From: Aeromonas diversa CDC 2478-85
GTDB lineage: Bacteria > Pseudomonadota > Gammaproteobacteria > Enterobacterales > Aeromonadaceae
Assembly: GCF_000819805.1 (NCBI RefSeq)
Contig: NZ_CDCE01000031.1
Coordinates: 1-64,000, forward strand
Length of the DNA: 64,000 bases
Reading direction: 5' to 3'
The notes below the pieces were generated by a model. The model was not told where the DNA came from, did no database searches, and was given only the letters and a program-made list of their open reading frames with translations. The position numbers and the translations under genes were made by a program. Every line of letters starts with the position of its first letter. Within the stretch, counting starts at the first letter, position 1. Of the stretch, positions 8,363-17,154 are shown piece by piece.

Positions 8363-9499
8363 TCAGCGGGCACCGAGGCGCCACAAGGCAGCCACGTTAC
8401 GGGCCGTCAGCTCCACATTGCCGCGGGCGGTGGTGAGGGCCTCCGGCAGGGCCATGGCGCGGTTGACCACGGCAAACACGGCATCCAGCCCGTGCTCGTG
8501 TACCACGGCGCAGTCGTCGCTGAGGCAACCGGCGATGCCGATCACCGGCTTGCCGAAGCCCTTGGCACAGCGGGCGACGCCGATCGGGGTCTTGCCGTGG
8601 ATGGTCTGGCTGTCGATGCGTCCCTCACCGGTGACCACCAGATCGGCGTCGGCCACCGCTTCGGCCAGCTTCAGCGCCGCGATGACGATCTGGATGCCGG
8701 GTTTGAGCTCGGCGCCGAGCAGACCCACCAGGGCCGCCCCCATGCCACCGGCGGCGCCCGCCCCCGCAATCTCCTTTACCTGCTTGCCAAGCACCTGCTC
8801 GATACGGTCGGCGTAGTGGGCCAGGTTGGCGTCGAGCTCAGAGACCATGGCGGGGGTGGCTCCCTTCTGCGGCCCAAACACGGCGGAGGCACCCTGGGGG
8901 CCGCACAGGGGATTGTCCACGTCGCAGGCCACCTCGATGTGCAGCTTGCCCAGACGGGGATCCAGAGTACTCAGGTCGATCCTCTCCAGTTGGCCGAGGG
9001 CGCCACCTCCGGGAGGCAGGGCCTGCCCCTCTTTGTCCAGCAGACGGGCACCGAGGGCCTGCATCATGCCGGCGCCGCCGTCGTTGGTGGCGCTGCCGCC
9101 GATGCCGAGGATCAGGTGCTCTACCCCCAGGTCGAGCGCCGCCAGGATCAGCTCGCCGGTGCCGACGCTGGTGGTGAGCAAGGGGTTACGCCGCTCGGGC
9201 GGCACCAGGTGCAGTCCCGAGGCGGCGGCCATCTCGATGACGGCGCGCTTGCCATCGCCGAGCAGGCCGAGGAAGCCCTCGACCCGGTTGCCGAGGGGGG
9301 CGGTCACCTCGACCGGCACGATGCGCCCACCGGTGGCATCCACCAGGGACTGCACCGTCCCCTCGCCGCCGTCGGCCATGGGCAGCTTGACGTAGGTGGC
9401 ATCCGGCAGCACCTGACGAAAGCCCGCCTCGATGGCGTCGGCCACTTCCAGGGCGCTCAGGCTCTCTTTGAAGGAGTCGGGGGCGATGACGATTTTCAT
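8363..9499 (-). CDS. Glycerate kinase (GarK/GlxK family)
   Basis: 378 aa. It phosphorylates D-glycerate, giving 2-phosphoglycerate in the GarK/GlxK family. The N-terminal signature MKIVIAPDSFKESL, the MADGGEGT substrate motif, GIGGSATNDGGAGM and VTGEGRIDSQ are all characteristic. Length matches E. coli GarK and GlxK (381 aa), which cannot be told apart here, so no symbol is given. A GAGGAGAAATTTC ribosome site precedes the ATG. It lies 11 bases after a GntP-type permease gene and shares its operon, downstream of a CdaR-type regulator, so uptake, phosphorylation and control of glycerate form one module. Confidence 0.92.
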   Translation of the reverse strand: MKIVIAPDSFKESLSALEVADAIEAGFRQVLPDATYVKLPMADGGEGTVQSLVDATGGRIVPVEVTAPLGNRVEGFLGLLGDGKRAVIEMAAASGLHLVPPERRNPLLTTSVGTGELILAALDLGVEHLILGIGGSATNDGGAGMMQALGARLLDKEGQALPPGGGALGQLERIDLSTLDPRLGKLHIEVACDVDNPLCGPQGASAVFGPQKGATPAMVSELDANLAHYADRIEQVLGKQVKEIAGAGAAGGMGAALVGLLGAELKPGIQIVIAALKLAEAVADADLVVTGEGRIDSQTIHGKTPIGVARCAKGFGKPVIGIAGCLSDDCAVVHEHGLDAVFAVVNRAMALPEALTTARGNVELTARNVAALWRLGAR

Positions 9500-9510
9500 G
9501 AAATTTCTCC

Positions 9511-10806
9511 TCAGGCGAGACCGAACACGCCGAACATCAGGGTAGAGACGAATGCGATGGTGAGACCGACGGCGGTCTCGTAGGGGATCAGCTTGAGCCG
9601 CTCTCCGATCCCCATGTGGACGCTGCCCCCGGTGGCGTGGAAGAAGGAGCCGTGGGGCATGTGGTCAAACACGGTGGCACCGGCGTGGATCATGGCGGCC
9701 CCGGCCAGGGCGCTGACCCCCAGCTCCAGCAGGGTGTGGCTAAAGACGCTGGAGGCGACCACGGTGCCGGCAGTGGTGGAGGCGGTGGCCAGCGACATCA
9801 GGGCCCCCGAGACCGGCGCCAGCAGGTAGGAGGGCAGGCCCGAGGCGGTCAGGCCTGCGATCATCACGTCCTTGAGGCCGGAATTGGCGATGATGCCCGC
9901 CAGGGTGCCGGTACCGAGCAGCATGATGGCGACCGGTGCCATGCGTGACAGGCCAGAGACGGCGTACTGGTTCAGGTTGCCGAACTTGCCCATCATCAGG
10001 GCGCCCACCAGGCCGCCGAGCGGTAGAGCGATGAGGGGATCGATGACGATACCGGCCACCGGGCGCAAGGCCAGCAACAGGATGGCGACCAGGGGCGCGC
10101 TGATGGCGGCGGCAAAGCGCGGCAGGGCGCTCTCGTCCACCACGACCACCTCCTTGGCGTCTACCTTGCTGCCACGGTTGTTGAGGCGCTTGGCCAGCCA
10201 GTAGGCCATGGCGAGGCCAAACAGGCCCGGGATGATGCCGGCGGCCATCACAGAGGTGAGGGGCAGGTGGAAGGTGTCGGCGGCCGCGATGGCATTGGGG
10301 TTGGGAGACATGACGTTGCCCGCCTTGCCACCGCCGATCATGGCCAGCAAGATGGCCGGCTTGGAGAGATCGGCACGGCGGGCGATAGCCAGGGCGATGG
10401 GGGCGACCGTGATGACCGCCACGTCGACGAAGACGCCGACCGCAGTCAGGATCAGGGTGGCCAGGGCCAGCGCCAGCAGAGCGCGAGTCTCGCCGAGCTT
10501 GCGCACTATGGTCTCGGCGATGGTGGTGGCGGCGCCCGATTCGATCAGCACGCCGGCCAGCACGCCGGCGGCCAGGATACGCATCACGGCGGTGGTGATC
10601 CCCTGGGCGCCGCCGATCATCAGGGCGACGGTCTGGGTCAAGTCTGCACCGCCGATGAGACCGCCGGCGAGGGCGCCGACAATCATGCCGTAGGCGGGCG
10701 GCACCTTCTTGAGGATGAGGGTGATGGCGATGACGAGAGCGGCGAGGGCCCCCAGGGCAGTGATGGGTGTCATGTCGGGTACCGGTTGTTGGAATAGTGG
10801 CCGCAT
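9511..10806 (-). CDS. GntP-family permease, probable glycerate transporter
   Basis: 431 aa, a polytopic inner-membrane protein of the gluconate:H+ symporter family. Hydrophobic segments cover almost the whole length, and the family features GGKAGNVMSPNPN and the C-terminal ATASTTAGTVVASS and FDHMPHGSFFHATGGS are present. The coupling to a glycerate kinase gene 11 bases downstream and a CdaR regulator upstream suggests glycerate or a sugar-acid as substrate (inference). The start at 10806 has AGGCGG five bases upstream; an internal ATG at 10773 (MTPITALGALAALV) also fits the family. Two AT-rich inverted repeats lie in its promoter region. Confidence 0.88.
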   Translation of the reverse strand: MRPLFQQPVPDMTPITALGALAALVIAITLILKKVPPAYGMIVGALAGGLIGGADLTQTVALMIGGAQGITTAVMRILAAGVLAGVLIESGAATTIAETIVRKLGETRALLALALATLILTAVGVFVDVAVITVAPIALAIARRADLSKPAILLAMIGGGKAGNVMSPNPNAIAAADTFHLPLTSVMAAGIIPGLFGLAMAYWLAKRLNNRGSKVDAKEVVVVDESALPRFAAAISAPLVAILLLALRPVAGIVIDPLIALPLGGLVGALMMGKFGNLNQYAVSGLSRMAPVAIMLLGTGTLAGIIANSGLKDVMIAGLTASGLPSYLLAPVSGALMSLATASTTAGTVVASSVFSHTLLELGVSALAGAAMIHAGATVFDHMPHGSFFHATGGSVHMGIGERLKLIPYETAVGLTIAFVSTLMFGVFGLA

Positions 10807-10829
10807 TATGGCCGCCTGAGTGCCGGTGT

Positions 10830-10890
10830 CTTTGTTTAATCCATCAAAGTTTGTGAGAAATAGATGTGTGTTTTTGTTCAGATAAACAAA
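10830..10890 (-). promoter_or_regulatory. Candidate CdaR operator region
   Basis: Between cdaR and the permease gene lie CTTTG-N10-CAAAG (10830-10849) and TTTGTT-N6-AACAAA (10873-10890). Both place TTTG/CAAA-type half sites in the 84-base gap. That they bind CdaR is inference from position alone. Confidence 0.35.
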
Positions 10891-12006
10891 TCACCCTGCC
10901 AGGCTGAGGGCCAGATAGAGCAGCAGCTTGTCTTCCAACACATTGATATTCAAGCCGGTTATATGTTCTATCCGACTCAGTCGGTAGCGTAGCGTGTTGG
11001 GGTGGACGAAGAGGGCGGCGGCGGCCCGATGCAGATCACAATTCTCGCCGAAATAGTGCTCGAGACTCTTGCGTAGGGTGCCTTTGGTATCCTCTTTGCC
11101 GAGCCGCTCGAGGGGGGTAGCGAGCCGGCTCGCCTGCCAGGAGTCGGCCAGGGTGCCGAGCAGCACCGGCAGCTTGTAGTCCTCGAAGAAGTAAACCTGG
11201 CGGCGTGGTGCCTGGCGGCTGCCGCGTTGCAGGGTCTCGCGGGCGGTGTGCCAGGAGAGGGCGAGCCCCTCGACCCCGGGGAAGTGATCGCCCACCCCGA
11301 TGCGCACCCGAAAGCCGGCGATGCGCGCCAGCAGCGCCTTGACCCGCTCCCGCTCCCCCTCGGTCTGCCAGCCCGACTCTCCGAGCTGGATGGGTTTGAG
11401 CACCACTATCTCGTCGAGGCCGTGGATGGCGACCAGGTTGTCGCGCTCCGGATGCTCCAGCAGGTGCACCAGCTCGCGCAGCCGGGCCGGCTCCCCCTGC
11501 TCGAGGCGGATCACGGTGGCGACCCTGGGTTGGCTTAGATCGATGCCGAGCAGGCGGGCCGACTGGGCCAATTGGGCCGGCTTGCCGTCGCCACGCACCA
11601 GCTGCAGCACCAGCTCCTCCCTGTGGCGGCGATCCCACAGCAGCTGCTCGGAGAGCGCCGCCTGCTCGAGGATCAGCTCGGCAGTCATCTGCACCAGGGC
11701 GGCGAAGGCGCGCACCTGCTCCGGTGCCCCCGAGATGCCGATGACGCCGATCAACTCCTCCTGAAAGGCGATGGGCAGGTTGATGCCGGGGCGCACCCCC
11801 TTGAGGTGAGCGGCTGTTGCGTCGTCGATCTCCACCACCCGGTTTTCGGTGAGGGCCAAAATAGCCCCCTCATGGCGTTGATGGAGGCGGCTCGGGTCGC
11901 CCGAGGCGATGATGTGGCCGTGCCTGTCCATCACGTTGACCGAGTAGGGGAGGATCTTCATGGCCCGCGCGACGATCTGACGCGCGATATTATCGTCCAG
12001 TTCCAT
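10891..12006 (-). CDS. cdaR: CdaR-type sugar diacid/glycerate regulator
   Basis: 371 aa. The N-terminal sugar-diacid recognition domain (DNIARQIVARAMKILPYSVN, then GVRPGINLPI) and the C-terminal PucR-type helix-turn-helix (DLHRAAAALFVHPNTLRYRL) are diagnostic of CdaR. In E. coli CdaR activates glucarate, galactarate and glycerate genes, responding to glycerate among other compounds. Here it heads the same-strand group with the permease and glycerate kinase, 84 bases upstream of the permease. It is divergent from yacL, from which it is separated by 90 bases. Symbol given by clear homology; the effector is not shown. Confidence 0.9.
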   Translation of the reverse strand: MELDDNIARQIVARAMKILPYSVNVMDRHGHIIASGDPSRLHQRHEGAILALTENRVVEIDDATAAHLKGVRPGINLPIAFQEELIGVIGISGAPEQVRAFAALVQMTAELILEQAALSEQLLWDRRHREELVLQLVRGDGKPAQLAQSARLLGIDLSQPRVATVIRLEQGEPARLRELVHLLEHPERDNLVAIHGLDEIVVLKPIQLGESGWQTEGERERVKALLARIAGFRVRIGVGDHFPGVEGLALSWHTARETLQRGSRQAPRRQVYFFEDYKLPVLLGTLADSWQASRLATPLERLGKEDTKGTLRKSLEHYFGENCDLHRAAAALFVHPNTLRYRLSRIEHITGLNINVLEDKLLLYLALSLAG

Positions 12007-12096
12007 GCTGTTTCCGGCGTGATTGGGGCTTCGGGCTGTTGCTGGCGCGCCCGGACCGTTAGAATAGGCCCCACTTTACCCCAGTTGGACCCCACG

Positions 12097-12468
12097 ATGG
12101 ATTATGAATTTCGGCGTGACGGCTTCGGCGGTTACCGCGCCCGCTTCTCCATGGGCCACGAGGCCATCGGCCAGTGGCTGATCGACGAGGTGGGTAAGGA
12201 CGAAGCCGTGCTCGATGAGCTGTTCGCCGTCATCGACCGCCTCTCGGCCCGCCAGCAGGAGGAGTTTCGTCGTCCCGGGCGTGACTACTCGCTGACCCTG
12301 ACCCAGGAGGAGGCCGAGGTCAAAGCCAACGTGCTCAACATCAGCCTGGACGAGGATCTCGACGATCTCGCCTACTATGACGATGAACAGCTGGCCCTGT
12401 GCGGCCTCGAGGATTTCGCCGCCGTGCTGACCTCCTGGCGCGCCTTTATTCGCAACGAGGACTGGTAA
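12097..12468 (+). CDS. yacL: UPF0231 family protein YacL
   Basis: 123 aa, acidic and soluble. It begins MDYEFRRD and carries SMGHE near residue 18, followed by YYDDEQLALCGLEDF near the C-terminus, which aligns well with E. coli YacL (UPF0231). No biochemical function is established for the family. It starts 90 bases from the divergent cdaR and is followed 30 bases later by a small gene on the same strand, ended by a shared bidirectional terminator. Confidence 0.88.
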   Translation: MDYEFRRDGFGGYRARFSMGHEAIGQWLIDEVGKDEAVLDELFAVIDRLSARQQEEFRRPGRDYSLTLTQEEAEVKANVLNISLDEDLDDLAYYDDEQLALCGLEDFAAVLTSWRAFIRNEDW

Positions 12469-12498
12469 GTCCCGCTCACACTACAGGTTTGAACCACT

Positions 12499-12750
12499 AT
12501 GTCTGATATCGACACCAACAAGGCCGACAAGGCCAAGAAGAAGGGCTCCCCGCTCACCATGCAGCTGAACCTGGGTCCGAAGGACGCCAGCCGCCTGCAC
12601 GCCCTGCACCTGGACGCCACCATCACCTTCGACGACATGAGCATTCCCAAGGGGGTGCTGATCAAGGCGGCCCTGATCGCCCTCGAAGAGATGGAGCCCA
12701 CCAAGCGTGCCGACATCGTCGCCCGCGTGATCGCCGAGTCGGGCCGCTAA
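12499..12750 (+). CDS. Small hypothetical protein
   Basis: 83 aa. I do not recognise the family. The first 16 residues are rich in Asp and Lys (likely disordered), then comes a more ordered part containing MQLNLGPKDASRLHALHL and KGVLIKAALIALEEM. The spacing of hydrophobic residues suggests a short strand followed by two helices, as in ribbon-helix-helix-like proteins, but this is only a fold guess. It lies 30 bases after yacL on the same strand, followed 16 bases later by a terminator, so the two are probably cotranscribed. Codon use resembles the neighbours. Confidence 0.65.
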   Translation: MSDIDTNKADKAKKKGSPLTMQLNLGPKDASRLHALHLDATITFDDMSIPKGVLIKAALIALEEMEPTKRADIVARVIAESGR

Positions 12751-12765
12751 GCCGGTTACCGCTCA

Positions 12766-12795
12766 CAAAAAGCCCCGCCTCGGCGGGGCTTTTTG
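12766..12795. terminator. Bidirectional terminator
   Basis: AAAAAGCCCCGC / GCGGGGCTTTTT flanks a CTCG loop. It can end both the yacL-side transcript and the convergent kinase-fold gene. Confidence 0.85.
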
Positions 12796-12802
12796 TTGTC
12801 CG

Positions 12803-13873
12803 TCAGGCCAGCTGGCAGGCTTCCACCCGTTGGCGCAGGGTACGATAGCGTTCGCCCAGCTGCACGCGCGATAGCCCCTCATCGGCGGGGTCCAGGTGGT
12901 TTTGGAGCAGGTGGAAGTCCCGATCCAGATGCTGCTCGAGCCAGTCGATGCGCTGCAGGGTGAGCGGTGTGGCGCTCTGACCGCTGAGATCGTCCAGCAC
13001 GTCGAGCAGGTGGCTGCGGTACATGTCGCGCAGCCAGTGGGCCCACAGGGCCTCGGGGCCCGAGAGGGCTTCTCGCCAGCGGGCGATGAGCCCTTCCAGT
13101 CTGGCCAGCACCGGGAGTGAGGCGCCGCGGCGGCGCAGGCTGGCCAGCTCCCAACGTGCCCACTCGAGACAGAGTTCACGCCACAGATGGAACTGGGGCA
13201 GGGGATCCTCGATCCCGAGCCAGAGCCCCGAGAGGGCCCGGGTCTCGAGCCGCTCGGGGACGTGAAAGTCGGGATCGCTCAGGCCGTTGGAGTTGAACTC
13301 GTGGAGGGGATCGAAGGGCCACATGTAGCCAAAGTCGAACAGCCGCACCTGATGGCCGTCGTCGAGCAGGTTGCCCGGGCTCGGGTCCCAGTCGAAGAAG
13401 CCCCAGTGAGCGAGCTCCCCCTCGGCATTGAGCATCTGCTGCAACACGCGTTCATTGATGCGTGAGAGGGGTTTTCCTGGCAACCAGGGAGAGAGCAACA
13501 GGCCGTGGTGCAGTGAGCCGAAGCGAGTGCTAACCACCTGGGGAAGCAGGTCGGGGTGCAGCTCGCGCAGGCTCTCAATCTCCTGACGCCGCTGCAGTTC
13601 GGTCAGGAAGGCGGTGGCGCCGTCGGCATTGGCGACCCGCGAGACGGGGCGTGCCCGCTTCAGGCACCAGGCTTCCCCGTCCAGATCCAGATGCAACACC
13701 TCGGCGGTGAGTCCGCTGCTGCACCTTTGCACCACGGCGGGGTGCTCTGCACCGATCTGGTCGAGCTGGGTCAGAGGCAGTGGGCACTCCTGTTCGCTGC
13801 CGATGCGGATCTCTGCCCCCGATGCCAGGAGGGCGGTCAGTCGCTGTTGCCGGGCGGTGATCTTGGGGTTCAT
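12803..13873 (-). CDS. Kinase-fold phosphotransferase-like protein
   Basis: 356 aa, no obvious signal peptide or membrane segment. I do not recognise a named family, but the middle reads like a protein-kinase-type catalytic core: Lys72 in CLKRARP, FDWDPSPGN (Asp161, Asp163, Asn168) resembling the catalytic loop, then LFDFGYM (Asp180-Phe-Gly), the Mg-binding DFG. This pattern is shared by Ser/Thr kinases, aminoglycoside phosphotransferases, lipopolysaccharide kinases and others. The C-terminal half is helical with many Leu, Arg and Trp. AAGGAG lies upstream of the ATG. Substrate is unknown; a small-molecule or envelope-related kinase is possible. Confidence 0.6.
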   Translation of the reverse strand: MNPKITARQQRLTALLASGAEIRIGSEQECPLPLTQLDQIGAEHPAVVQRCSSGLTAEVLHLDLDGEAWCLKRARPVSRVANADGATAFLTELQRRQEIESLRELHPDLLPQVVSTRFGSLHHGLLLSPWLPGKPLSRINERVLQQMLNAEGELAHWGFFDWDPSPGNLLDDGHQVRLFDFGYMWPFDPLHEFNSNGLSDPDFHVPERLETRALSGLWLGIEDPLPQFHLWRELCLEWARWELASLRRRGASLPVLARLEGLIARWREALSGPEALWAHWLRDMYRSHLLDVLDDLSGQSATPLTLQRIDWLEQHLDRDFHLLQNHLDPADEGLSRVQLGERYRTLRQRVEACQLA

Positions 13874-13966
13874 GGGGGATCTCCTTATCGCCTCTGTTGA
13901 CAGGCTACTCAGTTCACGCCGGATGAACCAGACGAGGGAAGAGATGGTGACGGTTTCATCACAGAG

Positions 13967-14299
13967 TCAGTAGAAGATGGCGAGCCAGATGGTGGTGCGG
14001 TCCGGGGCCGTGGATTCCACCCGGTGGCGCAGGTGGGCCGGCAGGTTGATGTAGTCGCCGGGGCCCAAACGCAGCAGCCTGGCCTCACCGCTCTGGGGAT
14101 CTTCGATATTCAGCACCGCTTCGCCTTCCACCAGTAATACCCACTCGTGTTCGCTTTGATCGTACCACTCCCCCTGGGGTGTGCTTTGACCGCGCGAGAG
14201 GATGCGCTCGATGCGCAGGTGATCGGTGCTGAGGATGTCTTCAAACAGCTCGCAAGGCAGGGAGTCGGGGAGCATCTTGAGCAGGTTGCCGGTATGCAT
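13967..14299 (-). CDS. Cupin-domain protein
   Basis: 110 aa, a single conserved beta-barrel (cupin 2) domain. Typical features are EHEWVLLVEGEAVL, the first cupin motif with His and Glu ligands, and LGPGDYINLPAHLRHRVEST, the second motif containing His. The metal-binding residues appear complete in part, but the product is too small to assign a reaction. GGAGGT lies seven bases upstream of the ATG. It stands alone on the minus strand, divergent from the purine permease gene 202 bases away. Confidence 0.8.
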   Translation of the reverse strand: MHTGNLLKMLPDSLPCELFEDILSTDHLRIERILSRGQSTPQGEWYDQSEHEWVLLVEGEAVLNIEDPQSGEARLLRLGPGDYINLPAHLRHRVESTAPDRTTIWLAIFY

Positions 14300-14399
14300 G
14301 TGCTGACCTCCATGGCGGACTGGTTTCAGTATAGATAAGTGGTCAGGGGAAGCCGTTGGGCCAGTTCGAATCCGAAGAGGGAGTCGTTCGACCTGCCGA

Positions 14400-14415
14400 G
14401 GGAAAACGTTTGACG
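14400..14415. promoter_or_regulatory. Candidate PurR box
   Basis: GGGAAAACGTTTGACG has the central AAACGTTT of the purine repressor box and agrees with about 7 of the 11 fixed positions of the E. coli consensus. It lies 87 bases upstream of the purine permease ATG, which makes purine-dependent control plausible. Confidence 0.5.
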
Positions 14416-14501
14416 AATTCGCTGCATTTCATCGCGTTTCCTGCTATTTTGCGCGCCCATCAGACAAACGATTTCCTTCACACTTTTACGAGATCCAGGC
14501 A

Positions 14502-15860
14502 ATGGCAGAGCAACACGCGGCCGCGTCGATGGGACGAGGCGATTTTTTGGACACTTACTTCTCGATTCATGAGCGGGGCAGCTCGGTACGCCAGGAGCTG
14601 GTTGCCGGCCTGACCACCTTCCTCGCCATGGTCTACAGCATCATAGTCGTGCCCAACATGCTGGGCGCGGCCGGTTTCGAGCAGGGGCCTGTGTTTGTGG
14701 CTACCTGTCTCATCGCCGCCTTCGGCTCCCTGCTGATGGGGCTGTGGGCGCGCCTGCCGATGGCCATCGGCTGCGCCATCTCTTTGACCGCCTTCACCGC
14801 ATTCAGCCTGGTGCTGGGTCAGGGCATCTCGATTCCGGTGGCACTCGGCGCCATCTTCTGGATGGGGATCCTGTTCACCCTCATCAGCGCCACCGGCGTG
14901 CGTCAGTGGATCCTGGCCAACCTCCCCTTCGGCATCGCCCACGGTACCGGGATCGGCATCGGTCTGTTCCTGCTGCTGATCGCCACCAACAGCGTCAGCC
15001 TGGTGGTGAAGAACGAGGGGGCCGGCCTGCCGGTACAGCTCGGTGATTTCACCTCCTTCCCCGTCATCATGACCCTGCTTGGGCTGGCCGCCATCTTCGG
15101 CCTGGAGCGTCGCCGCGTGCCGGGCGGGATCCTGATGGTGATCGTCGCCATCTCCCTGCTGGGCCTGGCCTTCGACCCTAAGGTGACCTGGCAGGGTTTC
15201 TTCGCCATGCCGAGCCTGACCGGTGAGCAGGGCTCCCTGGTGGGCAGCATGGACATCATGGGCGCCCTCAACGCGGCGGTGATCCCGAGCGTACTGGCCC
15301 TGGTGATGACGGCGGTGTTTGATGCGACCGGTACCATCCGCGCCGTGGCGGGGCAGGCCGGCCTCATCAACGAGCGTGGCCACATCATCAGCGGTGGCAA
15401 GGCACTGACCGCAGACTCGGTCAGCAGCATAGTTGCCGGCGTGGTGGGCGGGGCTCCGGCCGCCGTCTACATAGAGTCGGCCGCCGGCACCGCCGCCGGT
15501 GGCAAGACGGGTCTCACCGCCACCGTGGTCGGGGTGCTGTTCCTGCTGATGATCTTCCTCTCACCGCTCAGCTACCTGGTACCGGCCTACGCTACCGCAC
15601 CGGCTCTGATGTACGTGGGCCTGCTGATGCTCGGCAACATCACCAAGCTGGACTTCAAGGATAGCGTCGACGCTCTCTCCGGCATGCTGTGCGCCGTCTT
15701 CATCGTGCTCACCTGCAATATCGTCACCGGCATCATGATCGGCTTTGCCTCCCTGGTGGTGGGTCGTCTGGTGGCCGGTGAGGCCAAGCAGCTCAACCTG
15801 GGCACCCTCCTCATCGCCGTCGCCCTGGTGGCCTTCTATGCCGGCGGCTGGGCCATCTAA
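14502..15860 (+). CDS. AzgA-type hypoxanthine/guanine permease
   Basis: 452 aa, a polytopic permease of the NCS2/AzgA group. The N-terminal [16 protein letters not shown], the substrate-binding helix [14 protein letters not shown], and [16 protein letters not shown] are family signatures. E. coli relatives are the purine permeases GhxP, GhxQ and PurP; which one matches best cannot be decided from sequence alone. Hydrophobic segments span the full length, as expected. A PurR-like box lies upstream, so repression by purines is likely. It ends at a strong terminator before the dha operon. Confidence 0.9.
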   Translation: MAEQHAAASMGRGDFLDTYFSIHERGSSVRQELVAGLTTFLAMVYSIIVVPNMLGAAGFEQGPVFVATCLIAAFGSLLMGLWARLPMAIGCAISLTAFTAFSLVLGQGISIPVALGAIFWMGILFTLISATGVRQWILANLPFGIAHGTGIGIGLFLLLIATNSVSLVVKNEGAGLPVQLGDFTSFPVIMTLLGLAAIFGLERRRVPGGILMVIVAISLLGLAFDPKVTWQGFFAMPSLTGEQGSLVGSMDIMGALNAAVIPSVLALVMTAVFDATGTIRAVAGQAGLINERGHIISGGKALTADSVSSIVAGVVGGAPAAVYIESAAGTAAGGKTGLTATVVGVLFLLMIFLSPLSYLVPAYATAPALMYVGLLMLGNITKLDFKDSVDALSGMLCAVFIVLTCNIVTGIMIGFASLVVGRLVAGEAKQLNLGTLLIAVALVAFYAGGWAI

Positions 15861-15876
15861 ATCCCAAGCAGAATGA

Positions 15877-15907
15877 GCAGGGCGCCTTCGGGCGCCCTGC
15901 TGCGTTT
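15877..15907 (+). terminator. Rho-independent terminator after the purine permease
   Basis: A 10-base stem GCAGGGCGCC / GGCGCCCTGC closes a TTCG tetraloop and is followed by TGCGTTTG. Confidence 0.75.
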
Positions 15908-15944
15908 GGGGGGCCTCACACTTTTTCCCTCTGCCTTCCTTCGG

Positions 15945-15995
15945 CGTTTCATCATGAAACGGTGAGGCCTGACATTGCGTTTCATAATGAAACGC
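15945..15995 (+). promoter_or_regulatory. Paired palindromic operators upstream of dhaK
   Basis: Two near-identical palindromes: CGTTTCAT-C-ATGAAACG (15945-15961) and GCGTTTCAT-A-ATGAAACGC (15977-15995). Their centres are 33 bases apart, close to three helical turns. Downstream lies a possible sigma-70 promoter, TTGGCA (16008-16013), 16 bases, TAGACT (16030-16035). The second palindrome centre would be about -56 from the start site, a usual activator position. DhaR is the obvious candidate ligand (inference). Confidence 0.6.
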
Positions 15996-16076
15996 TGAAG
16001 GGCGGGTTTGGCACCGCCCCGCCACCCCTTAGACTGGCAACACTATTCATGCCCGTTGGGCCAGGAGGGAATCTCG

Positions 16077-17147
16077 ATGAAGAAGCTGATCAACGCCGTC
16101 GATGCCGTGGTGCGCGAACAACTGATGGGTATGGCGGCCGCCCACCCCGAGCTGAAGGTGCGCATCGAGCCCCATTTTATCACCCGTGCCGACGCCCCCG
16201 TGGCCGGCAAGGTCGCCCTGGTGAGCGGAGGCGGCAGCGGACACGAGCCGATGCACGGTGGTCTGGTCGGGCGCGGCATGCTCGATGGCGCCTGTCCGGG
16301 AGAGGTCTTCACCTCGCCGACGCCGGATCAGATGTATGAGTGCGCCCAGGCCGTCGATGGTGGTGCCGGGGTGCTGTTCCTGGTGAAAAACTACACAGGT
16401 GACGTGCTCAACTTCGAGACGGCGGTCGAGCTGCTGCACGGAGAGGGAGTCAAGGTCGGCTTCACCCTGGTCGATGACGACGTGGCGGTAAAAGACAGCC
16501 TCTACACAGCCGGGCGGCGCGGTGTGGCCGCCACCGTGGTGATCGAGAAGCTGGTGGGGGCGGCCGCCGAGGCGGGCTATGACCTGGCCCGCTGCGAGGC
16601 CCTGGCCCGGCGCATCAACAACCAGAGCCGCAGCATAGGCGTCGCCCTGCACGCCTGCACAGTGCCGGCCGCCGGCAAGCCCTCCTTCACCCTGGCCGAC
16701 GATGAACTGGAGTTTGGGGTCGGCATCCACGGGGAGCCGGGGATAGAGCGACGCGCCTATCAGGATCTCGACACCCTGGTCGAGCAGATGTTCCTCACCC
16801 TGACCGAAAACGTCCCCTACCACCGCACCCTGCGCCGCTGGGATCGCGAGCAAGGCGGCTGGCTCGAGGATCAGGTGACCATAGAGCCTTTGGGGCAGGG
16901 TGACAGGGTGATCGCCCTGGTCAACAGCCTCGGCGGCACTCCGCTCTCCGAGCTCTACGGGGTTTACGGCAAGCTGGCCCAACTGTGCGACAAGGCGGGC
17001 ATCCACCTGGTTCGCAACCTCATCGGTCCCTACTGCACCTCCCTCGACATGAGCGGCATCTCGATCACCCTGGTGAAGGTGGACGACGAGCTGATGGGGC
17101 TGTGGGATGCCCCGGTCCATACCCCGGCCCTGCGCCGTGGCTGCTGA
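16077..17147 (+). CDS. dhaK: PTS-dependent dihydroxyacetone kinase, subunit DhaK
   Basis: 356 aa, identical in length to E. coli DhaK. It binds dihydroxyacetone covalently through a histidine, here His218 in GVGIHGEPG, the same number as in E. coli; the phosphate comes from Dha[17 protein letters not shown] and [11 protein letters not shown] line the substrate pocket. The start at 16077 follows GGAGGGAA at good distance; an upstream in-frame start at 16008 lacks a ribosome site. It is the first gene of dhaKLM, behind paired palindromes and a possible sigma-70 promoter. Confidence 0.95.
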   Translation: MKKLINAVDAVVREQLMGMAAAHPELKVRIEPHFITRADAPVAGKVALVSGGGSGHEPMHGGLVGRGMLDGACPGEVFTSPTPDQMYECAQAVDGGAGVLFLVKNYTGDVLNFETAVELLHGEGVKVGFTLVDDDVAVKDSLYTAGRRGVAATVVIEKLVGAAAEAGYDLARCEALARRINNQSRSIGVALHACTVPAAGKPSFTLADDELEFGVGIHGEPGIERRAYQDLDTLVEQMFLTLTENVPYHRTLRRWDREQGGWLEDQVTIEPLGQGDRVIALVNSLGGTPLSELYGVYGKLAQLCDKAGIHLVRNLIGPYCTSLDMSGISITLVKVDDELMGLWDAPVHTPALRRGC

Positions 17148-17154
17148 GGAGAGC

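Noticed and set aside
16007-16024. Possible sigma-54 site TGGCAC before dhaK
   Set aside because: The -24 element looks good, but the GG-to-GC spacing is off by one and TTGC is absent; DhaR also lacks GAFTGA.
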